The position numbers were made by a program, and so were the translations under genes. DNA of 64,000 nucleotides from assembly GCA_900468535.1 (NCBI GenBank), contig UBTY01000015.1, positions 1 through 64,000 on the forward strand. The letters run 5' to 3'. Shown one piece after another: positions 46,732 through 55,600 of this stretch; the stretch's first letter is position 1; each line of letters opens with the position of its first letter. Under the pieces are notes generated by a model. It worked only from the letters and a program-made list of their open reading frames with translations. It was not told the origin of the DNA and did no database searches. The stretch comes from Hyphomicrobiales bacterium (GTDB lineage Bacteria; Pseudomonadota; Alphaproteobacteria; Rhizobiales; Rhizobiaceae).

Positions 46732-47511
46732 ATGTCTTTGCGCAATACTTTATTTGGTACCGTCGCCGCAGCCACCCTGCTCCTGTCAGGACAAGCCTTC
46801 TCCGCCGACAAACCCACAATCGTTCTCGTTCACGGCGCTTTCGCGGAATCGGACAGCTGGAATGGTGTCATCAAGGATCTTCAGGCTGACGGCTACAGCG
46901 TCATCGCAGCAGCGAACCCGCTGCGCGGAGTGGACAGCGACGCGAAAGCCGTTTCGGCGCTTCTTACGAGTGTAAAGGGTCCGGTCGTTCTCGTCGGCCA
47001 CTCTTATGGCGGCAGCGTCATATCGGGCGCGGCCACCGGGCATGACAACGTCAAGGGTCTTGTCTTCGTTGCCGCCTTTGCGCCCGAGGCCGGCGAGAGC
47101 GCGGTTGCGCTCAGCGGGAAGTTCCCCGGCAGTACGCTCGGGCCAACCCTCGCACCGCCGGTAACACTGCCTGATGGCGGCCACGATCTCTATATTGATC
47201 AGGCGAAGTTTCCTCAGCAGTTCGCCGCAGATGTTCCGAAGGAAGAGGCCAAGCTGATGGCGGCGACACAGCGGCCGATCGCTGAAGCGGCGCTTGGCGA
47301 ACCTGCCGGCAAGCCGGCGTGGAAGACCATCCCGTCCTGGTTCGTTTACGGAGACGCCGACAAGAACATTCCGCCGGCCGCGCTTGAATGGATGGCGAAG
47401 CGCGCGGGGTCAAAGGGAACGGTCGTCGTCAAAGGCGGATCCCACGTCGTCATGGTTTCACATCCCAAAACCGTTGCGCAGCTGATCGAGAAGGCAGCAT
47501 CGGCTGATTGA
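46732..47511 (+). CDS. Secreted alpha/beta hydrolase
   Basis: The 259-residue protein has a Sec signal (NTLFGTVAAATLLLSGQAFS, cleavage near residue 25) and an alpha/beta hydrolase domain. The oxyanion segment is VLVHGAFAESDSW, the nucleophile Ser is in VGHSYGGSV, the acid in WFVYGDADKNIP and the His in KGGSHVVMVSHP. It resembles pyrethroid-hydrolase/EstC-like and salicylate-esterase-like proteins of bacteria, active on esters. The ATG at 46732 follows a GAGAGGAA sequence. It is a single-gene unit, and a hairpin follows 18 bases after the stop. Confidence 0.88.
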   Translation: MSLRNTLFGTVAAATLLLSGQAFSADKPTIVLVHGAFAESDSWNGVIKDLQADGYSVIAAANPLRGVDSDAKAVSALLTSVKGPVVLVGHSYGGSVISGAATGHDNVKGLVFVAAFAPEAGESAVALSGKFPGSTLGPTLAPPVTLPDGGHDLYIDQAKFPQQFAADVPKEEAKLMAATQRPIAEAALGEPAGKPAWKTIPSWFVYGDADKNIPPAALEWMAKRAGSKGTVVVKGGSHVVMVSHPKTVAQLIEKAASAD

Positions 47512-47529
47512 CAAGCCAACAGAGAACGG

Positions 47530-47555
47530 GACCGGCCGTGCAACGACGACCGGTC
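47530..47555 (+). terminator. Hairpin after the secreted hydrolase gene
   Basis: A 10-base arm (47530-47539) pairs with 47546-47555 with one mismatch around a 6-base loop, 18 bases past the stop. No T tract follows. It is a likely end point of the hydrolase transcript. Confidence 0.4.
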
Positions 47556-47559
47556 TCCG

Positions 47560-47793
47560 ATCAAAATGCCGAAATGGGGAAAAGCACACGCGAGCCGGGA
47601 TCACCGGATCACATCAGAATGTGCATTGTGTATTAGTGGCTGAAACCGGCTAGATCTGCCGGTTCATATCGGATCCGACGAGGAACGACTTACGTCCCGC
47701 GGAAACAGCCTCGCACGGGGCGAGGCGCAATCGCGCACGGCAGCAAAACTCACCGCACGCGTCACTAACGGCGGGGACAATCCCCTCGCCGGC
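47560..47793. other. Structured non-coding stretch between hydrolase and DUF1127 genes
   Basis: No coding frame is convincing here. Two short hairpins are visible, AACCGG with CCGGTT (about 47646-47666) and CCTCGC with GCGAGG (about 47709-47725), as well as a GGCGGGG/CCCCTCGCC pairing near 47770-47792. It could be the 3' untranslated region of the leftward DUF1127 gene or include a small RNA on either strand. Confidence 0.35.
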
Positions 47794-47814
47794 GGTCGCT
47801 AAAGCTTAGCGACC
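47794..47814 (-). repeat. Perfect inverted repeat spanning the DUF1127 stop codon
   Basis: GGTCGCTAA at 47794-47802 and TTAGCGACC at 47806-47814 form a perfect 9-bp stem with a 3-base loop. The last codons and the stop of the DUF1127 gene lie in the right arm. It may protect the 3' end of the message or pause transcription; no T tract follows. Confidence 0.6.
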
Positions 47815-47943
47815 GAATACTGCGTTCTTGATTTCACCGCGGGACAGACCGATGTCCTTCAGTGCTGCGTCGTCGAGCTGCGAGAGCTGACGGTATGCTT
47901 TGCGAAGCTGGATAAATTCGCTGATCTTGCTGCTTATTTTCAT
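47806..47943 (-). CDS. DUF1127 small arginine-rich protein
   Basis: A 45-residue protein, MKISSKISEFIQLRKAYRQL and onward to GEIKNAVFGR, is a clear DUF1127 member with the conserved L-x-x-L-D-D-x-x-L-x-D-I-G-L-S-R block (here LSQLDDAALKDIGLSR). Such proteins are abundant in alphaproteobacteria; in Agrobacterium they have been linked to phosphate and carbon metabolism and RNA turnover, and some are induced by stress. It reads leftward from an ATG at 47943. It is monocistronic and ends in a perfect inverted repeat. Confidence 0.92.
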   Translation of the reverse strand: MKISSKISEFIQLRKAYRQLSQLDDAALKDIGLSRGEIKNAVFGR

Positions 47944-48197
47944 ATCACACCTCTAATCGTTGTTGGCCAATTATATAGCACCTTGCCTTCTCAATGAGCA
48001 TTTCAGATTTCGCATGGGTGTAATGCTGCAATGCAATATCTCGTTCAGGTACGCCCAAATGCCGAGCGAGGCAGGCGCCCACAGCGGCCGGACTCGCATC
48101 GCTCACAAAAAGGCAGCAGCACGCACACAAATCGATGCTTTTCGCATGCTGGATTATTTCCTAGTCACTGATCGGACCGCAGTGAAAGGGACAGGGC

Positions 48198-48995
48198 ATG
48201 GCGACGCCATTCTATTGGAACGAGCTCAATACTTATGATTTTGCCGGTCTTTCGGCCGACACGACGATCGCCATTCTGCCGATAGCCTCAACCGAGCAAC
48301 ACGGCCCGCATCTCCCGATCGCCACCGACGTCGCGATCGCCAACGGCATGCTGGCCGAGCTTCGCCGCCAGCGGCCCGATGATCTGGATATCCTTGTTCT
48401 GCCAACTCAGGAAATCGGGAAGGCCAATGAGCATATCTATGGGCCGGGAACGCTGTCACTCTCTGCCGAGCTGCTGATACCGGTCTGGACAGCGATCGGC
48501 GCCAAGGTGGCCGAGGCGGGCGTCCGAAAGATGGTGATCGTCAACTCGCATGGCGGCAATGTCGACATCATGAGCATCGTCGCGCGTGAGCTGCGCGTAC
48601 GTTACCAGATGGCCGTTGTCTCCACACAATGGGGTCGCTTCGGACATCCGGACGGCATGATCAGCGACCAGGAGTCCCGATACGGCATCCACGGAGGCGA
48701 GGTCGAAACGTCGCTGATGCTGCACTTCCGGCCGGATCTTGTCCGCATGGAGAAGGCCGAGAATTTTGCCTCCAAGGCCGAATGGATGCGCGAGCAGTCG
48801 AAGTTCATCCAGCCGCTTCCGCCGCATTCGCTCGCCTGGATCGCGCATGACCTCAATCCGAACGGCGTTGTTGGCGATGCATCTCGCGGGACCGCCGAAA
48901 AAGGAGACGCGATCTGCCGCCATCAGGTGCAGGGCTTCGTCGAGCTTCTTCGTGACCTGAAGCGCTATCCGCTCACAAATCTTTACTCACGCTAG
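48198..48995 (+). CDS. Creatininase-family amidohydrolase
   Basis: This 265-residue protein belongs to the creatininase/MftE family of dizinc hydrolases that open cyclic amides. The metal-binding segments are visible: STEQHGPHLPIATDV near residue 31, VNSHGGNVDI near 115 and IHGGEVETSLMLHF near 160. The start has a good site (GGGACAGGG, 4 bases before the ATG). It is convergent with the LysR gene, with only 3 bases between stops, and its upstream region shares the GATGCTTTTC motif with the ABC operon, so it probably belongs to the same regulon. Its substrate may be a lactam or imide related to the compound imported by that operon; creatinine itself is only one option. Confidence 0.88.
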   Translation: MATPFYWNELNTYDFAGLSADTTIAILPIASTEQHGPHLPIATDVAIANGMLAELRRQRPDDLDILVLPTQEIGKANEHIYGPGTLSLSAELLIPVWTAIGAKVAEAGVRKMVIVNSHGGNVDIMSIVARELRVRYQMAVVSTQWGRFGHPDGMISDQESRYGIHGGEVETSLMLHFRPDLVRMEKAENFASKAEWMREQSKFIQPLPPHSLAWIAHDLNPNGVVGDASRGTAEKGDAICRHQVQGFVELLRDLKRYPLTNLYSR

Positions 48996-48998
48996 GGC

Positions 48999-49949
48999 TC
49001 AGGCGGCCGACGGCTTCTCGGGAGCAATGTGTCCCTTGGACTGCAGTTCCTGAACGAGGCCGGCAAGCTCGGCCAGCAGATATTCGACGAACAGGCTGGT
49101 CGCGGCATCGAGTGGTGCACGGGCACGAGCAAACAGCTTCATCGGCTGGTGCCGACCATGCGGCTCGGCGACCGGCCGGAAGACAAGCTCGCCAGCGCGG
49201 CATTCGGTGATCACGTCAAGCGGATTAAGCAGGGTCAACCCGGCTCCGCATTTGACGAGCTTCTTCAGCATCTCCGACGCATTGCTTTCCAGAACCGGTT
49301 CGACGGATACATCAAGCCGCGCAAGCGCAAGATTGATGACATCACGCAAGCTTGTACCGGATTGCGCAAGCACCAGCCTCTCCTGGACGATGTCGCCAAG
49401 ATTGATCGGCCCCTGCCCTATAAGCCTATGGCCGGGCGGCAGAACAACGCCAATCGGAATGTCGAAGTTGCCGAGGGTTCGAATTCCGGGAGTCGCCGGT
49501 ATATTAAAGCCCAGTCCGATATCGACGTCGCCTGACAGCACCGGATTGACCGTAGTCGTGCCCGCATCGTTCCTGATCTGGAAATAGACGCGTGGATGCT
49601 CCGACTGAAATCGGGCAATGATCTCCGCGAGCGGACCCGACGCGAGGCCAACCGTGGTGACCAGACGGACCTTTCCGGCTTGCTGCATCTTCAGGCTCCT
49701 GATCCGCCCCTCCAGCCGATCGTAGTTCTTCAGAACTTCGCGAATGTGCTCGATGCAAAGCTCGCCGGCCGCCGTCAGCCGAAGCCCTCTCGGTAGCCGC
49801 TCGAAGAGTGGGGCGCCTATTTCCTCTTCCAGCGCCAGGATCTGCCTGTTGATCGCGGAAGACGCGACGTTCAAATGCGCGGCGGCCTTGCGGATCGAGC
49901 CCGTCCGGGCGATCTCGTTGATATACAGCAGCTTCCTGGAATGCAGCAT
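48999..49949 (-). CDS. LysR-family regulator of the 48-56 kb regulon
   Basis: The 316-residue regulator begins MLHSRKLLYINEIARTGSIRKAAAHLNVASSAINRQILALEEEIG, a LysR winged helix, followed by an effector domain from VRLVTTVGLASGP. The ATG at 49949 has GAGGGGTG directly ahead and gives the usual family length; the longer frame is not needed. It is divergent from the NMT1-type ABC operon and convergent with the creatininase gene, so it is ideally placed to control both. Its gap contains a GATGCC/GGCATC dyad. Confidence 0.9.
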   Translation of the reverse strand: MLHSRKLLYINEIARTGSIRKAAAHLNVASSAINRQILALEEEIGAPLFERLPRGLRLTAAGELCIEHIREVLKNYDRLEGRIRSLKMQQAGKVRLVTTVGLASGPLAEIIARFQSEHPRVYFQIRNDAGTTTVNPVLSGDVDIGLGFNIPATPGIRTLGNFDIPIGVVLPPGHRLIGQGPINLGDIVQERLVLAQSGTSLRDVINLALARLDVSVEPVLESNASEMLKKLVKCGAGLTLLNPLDVITECRAGELVFRPVAEPHGRHQPMKLFARARAPLDAATSLFVEYLLAELAGLVQELQSKGHIAPEKPSAA

Positions 49950-50010
49950 TTCACCCCTCATTGCATCAATTTTAAGCGCTACGCACAAATTAGGCACAAG
50001 ACTGCCAAGA

Positions 50011-50027
50011 GATGCCAAAAAGGCATC
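50011..50027. promoter_or_regulatory. GATGCC-N5-GGCATC dyad, probable LysR binding site
   Basis: A perfect inverted repeat, 6-bp arms with an A5 centre, fits the T-N11-A pattern of LysR-type operators. It lies centrally in the 185-base divergent gap. At 50044-50052, GATGCTTTT (continuing as GATGCTTTTC) repeats a motif found before the creatininase gene at 48134-48142. Confidence 0.6.
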
Positions 50028-50134
50028 GTTGCGCACGAATTTTGATGCTTTTCAAACAGCAACGCAATCGCTCAAATGAAGAAAATCGGACGCCGAAGAG
50101 CGCTCGAACGGCCTAAAAAAGGGGAACGCCGACC

Positions 50135-51151
50135 ATGTCCAAAACATTGAATAACATGGCATTTATCGCAGCTCTGGGAATTGGTTTCACCGCTGCGGTT
50201 GCAGCTCCCGGCTATGCGCTCGACAAAGTCAGCTACGGCACCAACTGGCTCGCACAAGCGGAGCATGGCGGTTTCTATCAGGCGGTGGCAGACGGCACCT
50301 ACGCCAAGCATGGGCTTGACGTAACAATCGTGCAGGGCGGCCCAAATGCGGCGAATACAGCTTTGCTGATCTCCGGCAAGATCGACTTCTACATGGGTGG
50401 CCCACAGGGCGAACTCTCGGCCGTCGAGCAGGGCATCCCGCTTGTCGACGTCGCCGCGATCTTCCAAAAGGATCCGCAGGTTCTGATCGCGCATCCGGAC
50501 GCCGGCATCGAGAAGTTCGAGGATCTCGCCAAGCTGAAGACGCTGTTTCTCGGCAAGGACGGCTATCTGACCTACTTCGAGTGGATGAAGGCGAACTATC
50601 CGGGCTTCAAGGACGAGCAATACAAACCCTATAACTTCAATCCCGGCCCGTTCCTCGCCGACAAGGAGTCCGGCCAGCAGGGTTACCTGACCTCCGAACC
50701 CTATGAAATCCAGAAGCAGACCGGCTGGGAGCCGAAGGTTTTCCTGCTCGCCGACAATGGTTATTCGCCCTACTCGACCATGATCACCACCACCCAGTCG
50801 GTGATCGACACCAAGTCGGATGTGGTGCAGCGGTTCGTCGATGCCTCGATCGAGGGCTGGTACAACTATCTCTACGGCGACAACAGCAAGGCAAACGAGC
50901 TGATCAAGAAGGACAATCCGGAGATGACGGATGGTCAGATCGCCTACTCGATCGCCAAGATGAAGGAATACGGCATCGTCGAATCCGGTGACGCCCTCGA
51001 CAAGGGAATCGGTTGCATTACCGACGCCCACTACAAGAAGTTCTTCGCCGAGATGGTCGGCATCAAGGTTCTCAAGGCCGACACCGACTACACCAAGGCC
51101 TACACCACGAAATACGTCTGCAAGGGCGTCGGAATGGGTCTGAAGAAGTAA
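50135..51151 (+). CDS. ABC transporter substrate-binding protein, NMT1/THI5-like
   Basis: The 338-residue protein carries a Sec signal (LNNMAFIAALGIGFTAAVAAPGYA, cleavage near residue 28) and an NMT1/THI5-type binding domain (VSYGTNWLAQAEHGGFYQAVADGTY, then TIVQGGPNAANTALLISGKIDFYMG). Members bind pyrimidines, thiamine precursors, taurine, nitrate or aromatic acids. It has a strong ribosome-binding site (AAGGGGAA). It is the first gene of an operon containing the ATPase, permease, CodA-like deaminase, FAD oxidase and flavodoxin-fold reductase. A nitrogen heterocycle is the most likely ligand by context. Confidence 0.9.
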   Translation: MSKTLNNMAFIAALGIGFTAAVAAPGYALDKVSYGTNWLAQAEHGGFYQAVADGTYAKHGLDVTIVQGGPNAANTALLISGKIDFYMGGPQGELSAVEQGIPLVDVAAIFQKDPQVLIAHPDAGIEKFEDLAKLKTLFLGKDGYLTYFEWMKANYPGFKDEQYKPYNFNPGPFLADKESGQQGYLTSEPYEIQKQTGWEPKVFLLADNGYSPYSTMITTTQSVIDTKSDVVQRFVDASIEGWYNYLYGDNSKANELIKKDNPEMTDGQIAYSIAKMKEYGIVESGDALDKGIGCITDAHYKKFFAEMVGIKVLKADTDYTKAYTTKYVCKGVGMGLKK

Positions 51152-51212
51152 GCACGCCACATGCGTCTTGCCGCTTCGGCGGCAAGATAGCCCTCATGAA
51201 GAGAGACAGGCG

Positions 51213-52034
51213 ATGCTTCCAGCCTCAGTCCAGACAAACACCGACGCACGCAAGAGACCGCTTGTCTCCATGCAATCCGTCTCAAAGGTCTTCTCCAGCG
51301 GCACGGTCGCCCTGTCGGGGATGTCGCTGACAGTCGAGAGCGGCGAATTCATCAGCCTTCTCGGACCGTCGGGATGCGGAAAATCGACGGCGCTGCGCAT
51401 CATTGCCGGCCTTGGCGACGTTTCTTCCGGGACGATCGACTGGCCGAGTTCACGCATCAACGCGCGCGGTCTGCCGGAAGGCGACATCAGCTTCGTCTTT
51501 CAGGAGCCGACGTTGATGCCCTGGAAGAACGTCTTTGGCAACGTTCACCTTCCGCTGAAGCTTCGCGGCATTTCCAAGGCCGCGGCGCGCGAGGACATCA
51601 TGAAAGTCCTGACCACGGTCGGACTGCAGGACTTTGCCGAAGCCTATCCGCGCGAACTCTCCGGCGGCATGAAAATGCGCGTATCCATCGCGCGTGCATT
51701 GGTCACGAAGCCGAAACTGCTGCTGATGGACGAGCCGTTTGCAGCGCTCGACGAAATCACCCGTCAGAAGCTCAATGACGATGTCCTGCGCCTCTGGAAG
51801 GAGACGGGGATCACCGTGATTTTCGTCACTCACTCCGTCTTCGAGTCGGCCTACCTATCAAACCGCATCGTCGTCATGAAGGCGCGCCCGGGACGGGTCC
51901 ATGCCGATCTGCCGTTGGTGACCAGCCTTGAGCGGGACGCCTACTATCGCACCTCTGAAGAATATCGGCAGGCCTGCGAGACCGTCTCCCGATCGCTGAT
52001 CGGCGCGATCAATGCCGCAAAGGAGAACGCATGA
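51213..52034 (+). CDS. ABC transporter ATP-binding protein (SsuB/TauB type)
   Basis: This 273-residue ATPase has Walker A GPSGCGKST, Q-loop VFQEPTLMPWKNV, signature ELSGGMKMRVSIARA, Walker B LLLMDEPFAALDEIT and switch His in FVTHSVFESAYL. The ATG at 51213 is preceded by AGAGACAGG; an earlier in-frame ATG at 51168 adds only 15 non-family residues. It overlaps the permease start by 4 bases. It belongs to the nitrate/sulfonate/taurine/thiamine-precursor class of importer ATPases. Confidence 0.92.
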   Translation: MLPASVQTNTDARKRPLVSMQSVSKVFSSGTVALSGMSLTVESGEFISLLGPSGCGKSTALRIIAGLGDVSSGTIDWPSSRINARGLPEGDISFVFQEPTLMPWKNVFGNVHLPLKLRGISKAAAREDIMKVLTTVGLQDFAEAYPRELSGGMKMRVSIARALVTKPKLLLMDEPFAALDEITRQKLNDDVLRLWKETGITVIFVTHSVFESAYLSNRIVVMKARPGRVHADLPLVTSLERDAYYRTSEEYRQACETVSRSLIGAINAAKENA

Positions 52035-52876
52035 GCGCCGACACTGCCGATGCGCCATCGGCTGAATTGCCAAACCCGATGACAGCGAAGCGACGCGACC
52101 TTGCGCTGCGAATTATCGTGCCGTTTGCAACTGTCGCTGTTCTCGTCGCTGTCTGGGCGCTGTACGTCAAACTGTCAGGCGTGGCGCCATACATTCTGCC
52201 TGGCCCCGGCGCGGTTGCCGCAGCCTTCGTCAGCGATTGGGGAACGCTTGCGCCCGCACTTTGGGTGACGACCAAGATCACCTTGATGTCATTGCTGCTG
52301 GCGCTTGTCGGCGGAGTCGGCTTTGCCGTCTTCCTCGTGCAATCGCGCTGGATCGAGATCGCCTTCTATCCGCTTGCCGTCATCCTGCAGGTCACGCCCA
52401 TCGTCGCGATCTCGCCGCTGATCCTGATCTATGCCCCATCGACACAGGTGGCGCTGCTGATCTGCGCCTTTCTCGTCGCGTTCTTCCCGATCCTCTCCAA
52501 TATGGTGCAGGGCCTGAAGAGCGTCGATCATAACCTGATCAATCTGTTCGAGCTTTATGGCGCCTCCCGCTGGCAGACGCTCCTCTATCTCAAGCTTCCG
52601 GCGGCACAGCCGTACTTCATGACCGGTCTGCGCATCGGCGGTGGCCTGGCGCTGATCGCCGCCGTAGTCGCCGAATTCGCCGCGGGCTCTGCCGGCGCCG
52701 GTTCGGGCCTCGCCTTCCGGCTTCTGGAAGCGCAGTACCGCATGAACATCCCTCGCCTCTTCGCCGCACTGCTGATGCTGTCCCTTCTCGGGGTGGCAAT
52801 CTTCGCGATTACCTCTTTCATCTCCTGGCTCAGCCTGCATCGCTGGCATGAGAGCAGCCTCAAGCGGGAAAACTGA
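52031..52876 (+). CDS. ABC transporter permease (SsuC/TauC type)
   Basis: The 281-residue permease has a polar 25-residue N-terminus, six hydrophobic helices and the EAA-like loop NLFELYGASRWQTLLYLKLPAAQPYF. It pairs with the NMT1-type binding protein and the preceding ATPase; one permease gene suffices because these importers use homodimers. It overlaps the ATPase stop by 4 bases and the deaminase start by 1 base (TGATG), a sign of tight coupling. Confidence 0.92.
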   Translation: MSADTADAPSAELPNPMTAKRRDLALRIIVPFATVAVLVAVWALYVKLSGVAPYILPGPGAVAAAFVSDWGTLAPALWVTTKITLMSLLLALVGGVGFAVFLVQSRWIEIAFYPLAVILQVTPIVAISPLILIYAPSTQVALLICAFLVAFFPILSNMVQGLKSVDHNLINLFELYGASRWQTLLYLKLPAAQPYFMTGLRIGGGLALIAAVVAEFAAGSAGAGSGLAFRLLEAQYRMNIPRLFAALLMLSLLGVAIFAITSFISWLSLHRWHESSLKREN

Positions 52877-54189
52877 TGACGTATTCCTTCATGTCGCCTC
52901 CGAACGCCGGGCGCTTCGTGCTGAGCAATGCAACGCTGCCCTCCGTGGCCGTCGAGAGCTTCGATGCGCCGGCAACCGAGGGTCTCGTCCGCGCCGATGT
53001 CGTGATTGAGAATGGTCTGGTCTCCGCGATCCTGCCGGCCGGCAGCGCTCCTCAGGAATTGGCGAAATCCGATCTGCGCGAAGGCATGGTCTGGCCATGC
53101 TTTGCCGACATTCACACGCATCTCGACAAGGGACACATCTGGGCGCGCAACAGCAATCCGGATGGGACGTTCATGGGCGCCCTGCAGGCCGTTGGCGCCG
53201 ATCGCGAGGCGCATTGGTCGGCCGACGACGTGCGCAGGCGAATGGAGTTCTCGCTCCGGTCCGCCTATGCGCACGGAACGAGCCTCATCCGCACGCATCT
53301 GGATTCGATTGCCCCTCAGCATCGCATTTCCTTCGAGGTCTTTGCCGAAGTACGGGAAGCGTGGAAGGACAAGATCGCGCTGCAGGCCGCCGCCCTCTTC
53401 CCGATGGATGACATGGTGGACGAGGCCTATTTCGCCGATCTCGTAACGGTCGTTCGCGATGCGGGCGGCCTGATCGGTGGCGTCACCAAGATGGGCCCGA
53501 ACCTCGCCTGGCAGCTCGATACACTCCTTCGCGCGGCAGCGGAAAACGGTCTCGACGTCGATCTTCACGTCGACGAAACAGACGACCCGGGAGCGGAGAC
53601 CCTGAAGGCAATCGCCGAGGCCGTTCTTCGGAACCGCTTTGCGGGCAAGGTAACGGCCGGTCACTGCTGCTCGCTGGCGAGACAGGACGACGGCACTGCC
53701 GCGCGCACCGTGGAACTGGTTGCCAAAGCTGGCATCTCGATCATTTCGCTGCCGATGTGCAACGCCTATCTGCAGGATCGCTATCCAAACCGGACACCGC
53801 GCTGGCGAGGCGTGACGTTATTCAAGGAGCTCGCTGCCGCTGGCGTTGCAACCGCGGTCGCATCGGACAATACCCGCGATCCATTCTATGCCTACGGTGA
53901 TCTCGACGCCGTCGAGGTGTTTCGCGAAGCGGTCCGCATCCTGCACCTCGATCACCCTCTCGATACGGCCGCGCGCGTCGTCACCACCTCACCCGCCGAC
54001 ATTGCCGGGCGCCCCGACATCGGCCGCATCGGCGTCGGTCGGCCCGCCGATCTCGTGCTCTTCAGCGCGCGCCGCTGGAGCGAATTTCTGTCCCGTCCGC
54101 AGTCTGACCGCGTCGTGCTTCGCCGCGGCAAGGTCATCGACCGCAGCCTGCCTGATTACCGTGAACTCGATAGCGTCGTTGGAGCCTGA
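52876..54189 (+). CDS. Cytosine deaminase-like amidohydrolase (CodA family)
   Basis: This 437-residue enzyme resembles CodA-type deaminases that remove ammonia from pyrimidines, creatinine or similar rings. Metal and catalytic motifs are FADIHTHLDKGHIW near residue 80, DLHVDETDDPG near 230 with the glutamate that shuttles protons, TAGHCCSLA near 259 and the ASDNTRDPFYAYG metal aspartate region. The imported compound is therefore probably an amino-substituted N-heterocycle or cyclic guanidine. It starts immediately at the end of the permease and is followed by an FAD oxidase gene one base later. Confidence 0.9.
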   Translation: MTYSFMSPPNAGRFVLSNATLPSVAVESFDAPATEGLVRADVVIENGLVSAILPAGSAPQELAKSDLREGMVWPCFADIHTHLDKGHIWARNSNPDGTFMGALQAVGADREAHWSADDVRRRMEFSLRSAYAHGTSLIRTHLDSIAPQHRISFEVFAEVREAWKDKIALQAAALFPMDDMVDEAYFADLVTVVRDAGGLIGGVTKMGPNLAWQLDTLLRAAAENGLDVDLHVDETDDPGAETLKAIAEAVLRNRFAGKVTAGHCCSLARQDDGTAARTVELVAKAGISIISLPMCNAYLQDRYPNRTPRWRGVTLFKELAAAGVATAVASDNTRDPFYAYGDLDAVEVFREAVRILHLDHPLDTAARVVTTSPADIAGRPDIGRIGVGRPADLVLFSARRWSEFLSRPQSDRVVLRRGKVIDRSLPDYRELDSVVGA

Positions 54190-54190
54190 C

Positions 54191-55600
54191 ATGCCGGATT
54201 ATCACCAGATCAAGAAGGAACTCGAAGGCATCGCCGTCGAGGACAATCCGGCGCTCGTCCGGCAGAAGAGCCGCGACTTCTATTGGTACTCTCCGATCCT
54301 GAAGGCACAACTCGATGGCGTAACCGCCGATCTGGTCGTGACACCGAAGAACGAGGCAGAGGTTATCCAGACCCTCAAGGTAGCCTTCGCTCATGGCGTT
54401 CCGGTGACGCCACGTGGCGCCGGCACCGGCAACTACGGCCAGGCCATGCCGCTCTCCGGCGGCATCGTTCTCAATCTCGCCGCCATGGACAAGATCAAGG
54501 AGATTCATCCCGGTCGCGTGATCTGCGAGCCCGGCATCGTCATCGCCCAACTCGACAAGCAGACCAAGGCTCACTCGGGCCAGGAGCTCCGTTTCCATCC
54601 CTCGACCGCGCAAACGGCAACGATCGGCGGCTTCATTGCCGGCGGTTCGGGCGGTGTGGGCTCGATCACCTGGGGCGGGCTCCGCGATATCGGCAACATC
54701 ATCCGCCTGCGCGTCGTCACCATGGAGGCCGAACCGCGTGTGCTCGACCTTACCGGATGGGATCTGCAGAAGGTCAGCCACGCCTATGGAACGAACGGCA
54801 TCATCACCGAAATCGAGATGCCGCTCGCACCCGCCTATGACTGGGTCGACGTATTGGTTGGCTACGATGACTTCATGGCGGCGGTGCGCTACTCGGACGC
54901 GCTGGCAAAATGCAACGGCATCCTTGTCAAGGAAATCGCACCGATCGCGGCGCCCATTCCGCATGAATATTTCACACGGCACAAGCCCTATATCCGCCAG
55001 GGTCAGTCGGTCGTCGTATTGATGATCGCGCCGCACTCGATGGATGCGTTCAGCGCTTTCACCGCGGCCCAGAAAGGCGAGGTCATTTTCCGCTCCGACA
55101 AGGTCGAGAGCATGAGGGGCATTCCGCACGCCTATGAGCTCGCGTGGAACCACACGACGCTGCGGGCGCTCAAGGTCGATCCCGCTTTCACCTACCTGCA
55201 AGTTCAGTACCCGGGCCCGGACCATGTGGCGAAGGTGGCCAAGATGGTGGAGATCTTCGGCGACGAGGTGCCCGGTCACCTCGAATTCATCAAGTTCGAC
55301 GGACAGATCCAGTGCTCCGGGCTGCCATTGGTGCGCTACACGACCGAGGAGCGGCTGGAAGAGATCATAAAGATCCATCAGGATCATGGGTGCCCGATCT
55401 TCAACCCGCATCGCTATACGCTGGAGGAAGGCGGCATGAAGCAGACCGACAAGGTGCAGCTGGCCTTCAAGCACGAGACCGATCCACAAGGACTGCTCAA
55501 TCCGGGCAAAATGATTGCCTGGGAGAACCCGGACTTCGACTTCTCCTCCGGCCAGAATTACCTCTTCCCCGGGCTCGCCGCCGTGATGGAGGCCACGTGA
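54191..55600 (+). CDS. FAD-binding oxidase (GlcD/VAO family)
   Basis: The 469-residue protein is an FAD-linked oxidase of the vanillyl-alcohol-oxidase type. The FAD-binding domain is visible from LVVTPKNEAEVIQTLKVAFAHG, with the PP-loop VTPRGAGTGNYGQAMPLSGG and IGGFIAGGSGGVGSITWGGLRDIG; the C-terminus includes FNPHRYTLEEGG and LLNPGKM. Such enzymes oxidise hydroxy acids or cyclic carbinols with release to O2 or an electron acceptor. The ATG at 54191 is 1 base after the deaminase stop. A longer frame upstream lies in the deaminase gene and is not used. Substrate is presumably a product of the deaminase. Confidence 0.9.
   Translation: MPDYHQIKKELEGIAVEDNPALVRQKSRDFYWYSPILKAQLDGVTADLVVTPKNEAEVIQTLKVAFAHGVPVTPRGAGTGNYGQAMPLSGGIVLNLAAMDKIKEIHPGRVICEPGIVIAQLDKQTKAHSGQELRFHPSTAQTATIGGFIAGGSGGVGSITWGGLRDIGNIIRLRVVTMEAEPRVLDLTGWDLQKVSHAYGTNGIITEIEMPLAPAYDWVDVLVGYDDFMAAVRYSDALAKCNGILVKEIAPIAAPIPHEYFTRHKPYIRQGQSVVVLMIAPHSMDAFSAFTAAQKGEVIFRSDKVESMRGIPHAYELAWNHTTLRALKVDPAFTYLQVQYPGPDHVAKVAKMVEIFGDEVPGHLEFIKFDGQIQCSGLPLVRYTTEERLEEIIKIHQDHGCPIFNPHRYTLEEGGMKQTDKVQLAFKHETDPQGLLNPGKMIAWENPDFDFSSGQNYLFPGLAAVMEAT

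Noticed and set aside
47960..48238. A 92-residue plus-strand frame before the creatininase gene
   Set aside because: It overlaps the creatininase start in another frame, includes the putative LysR motif and has no family resemblance.
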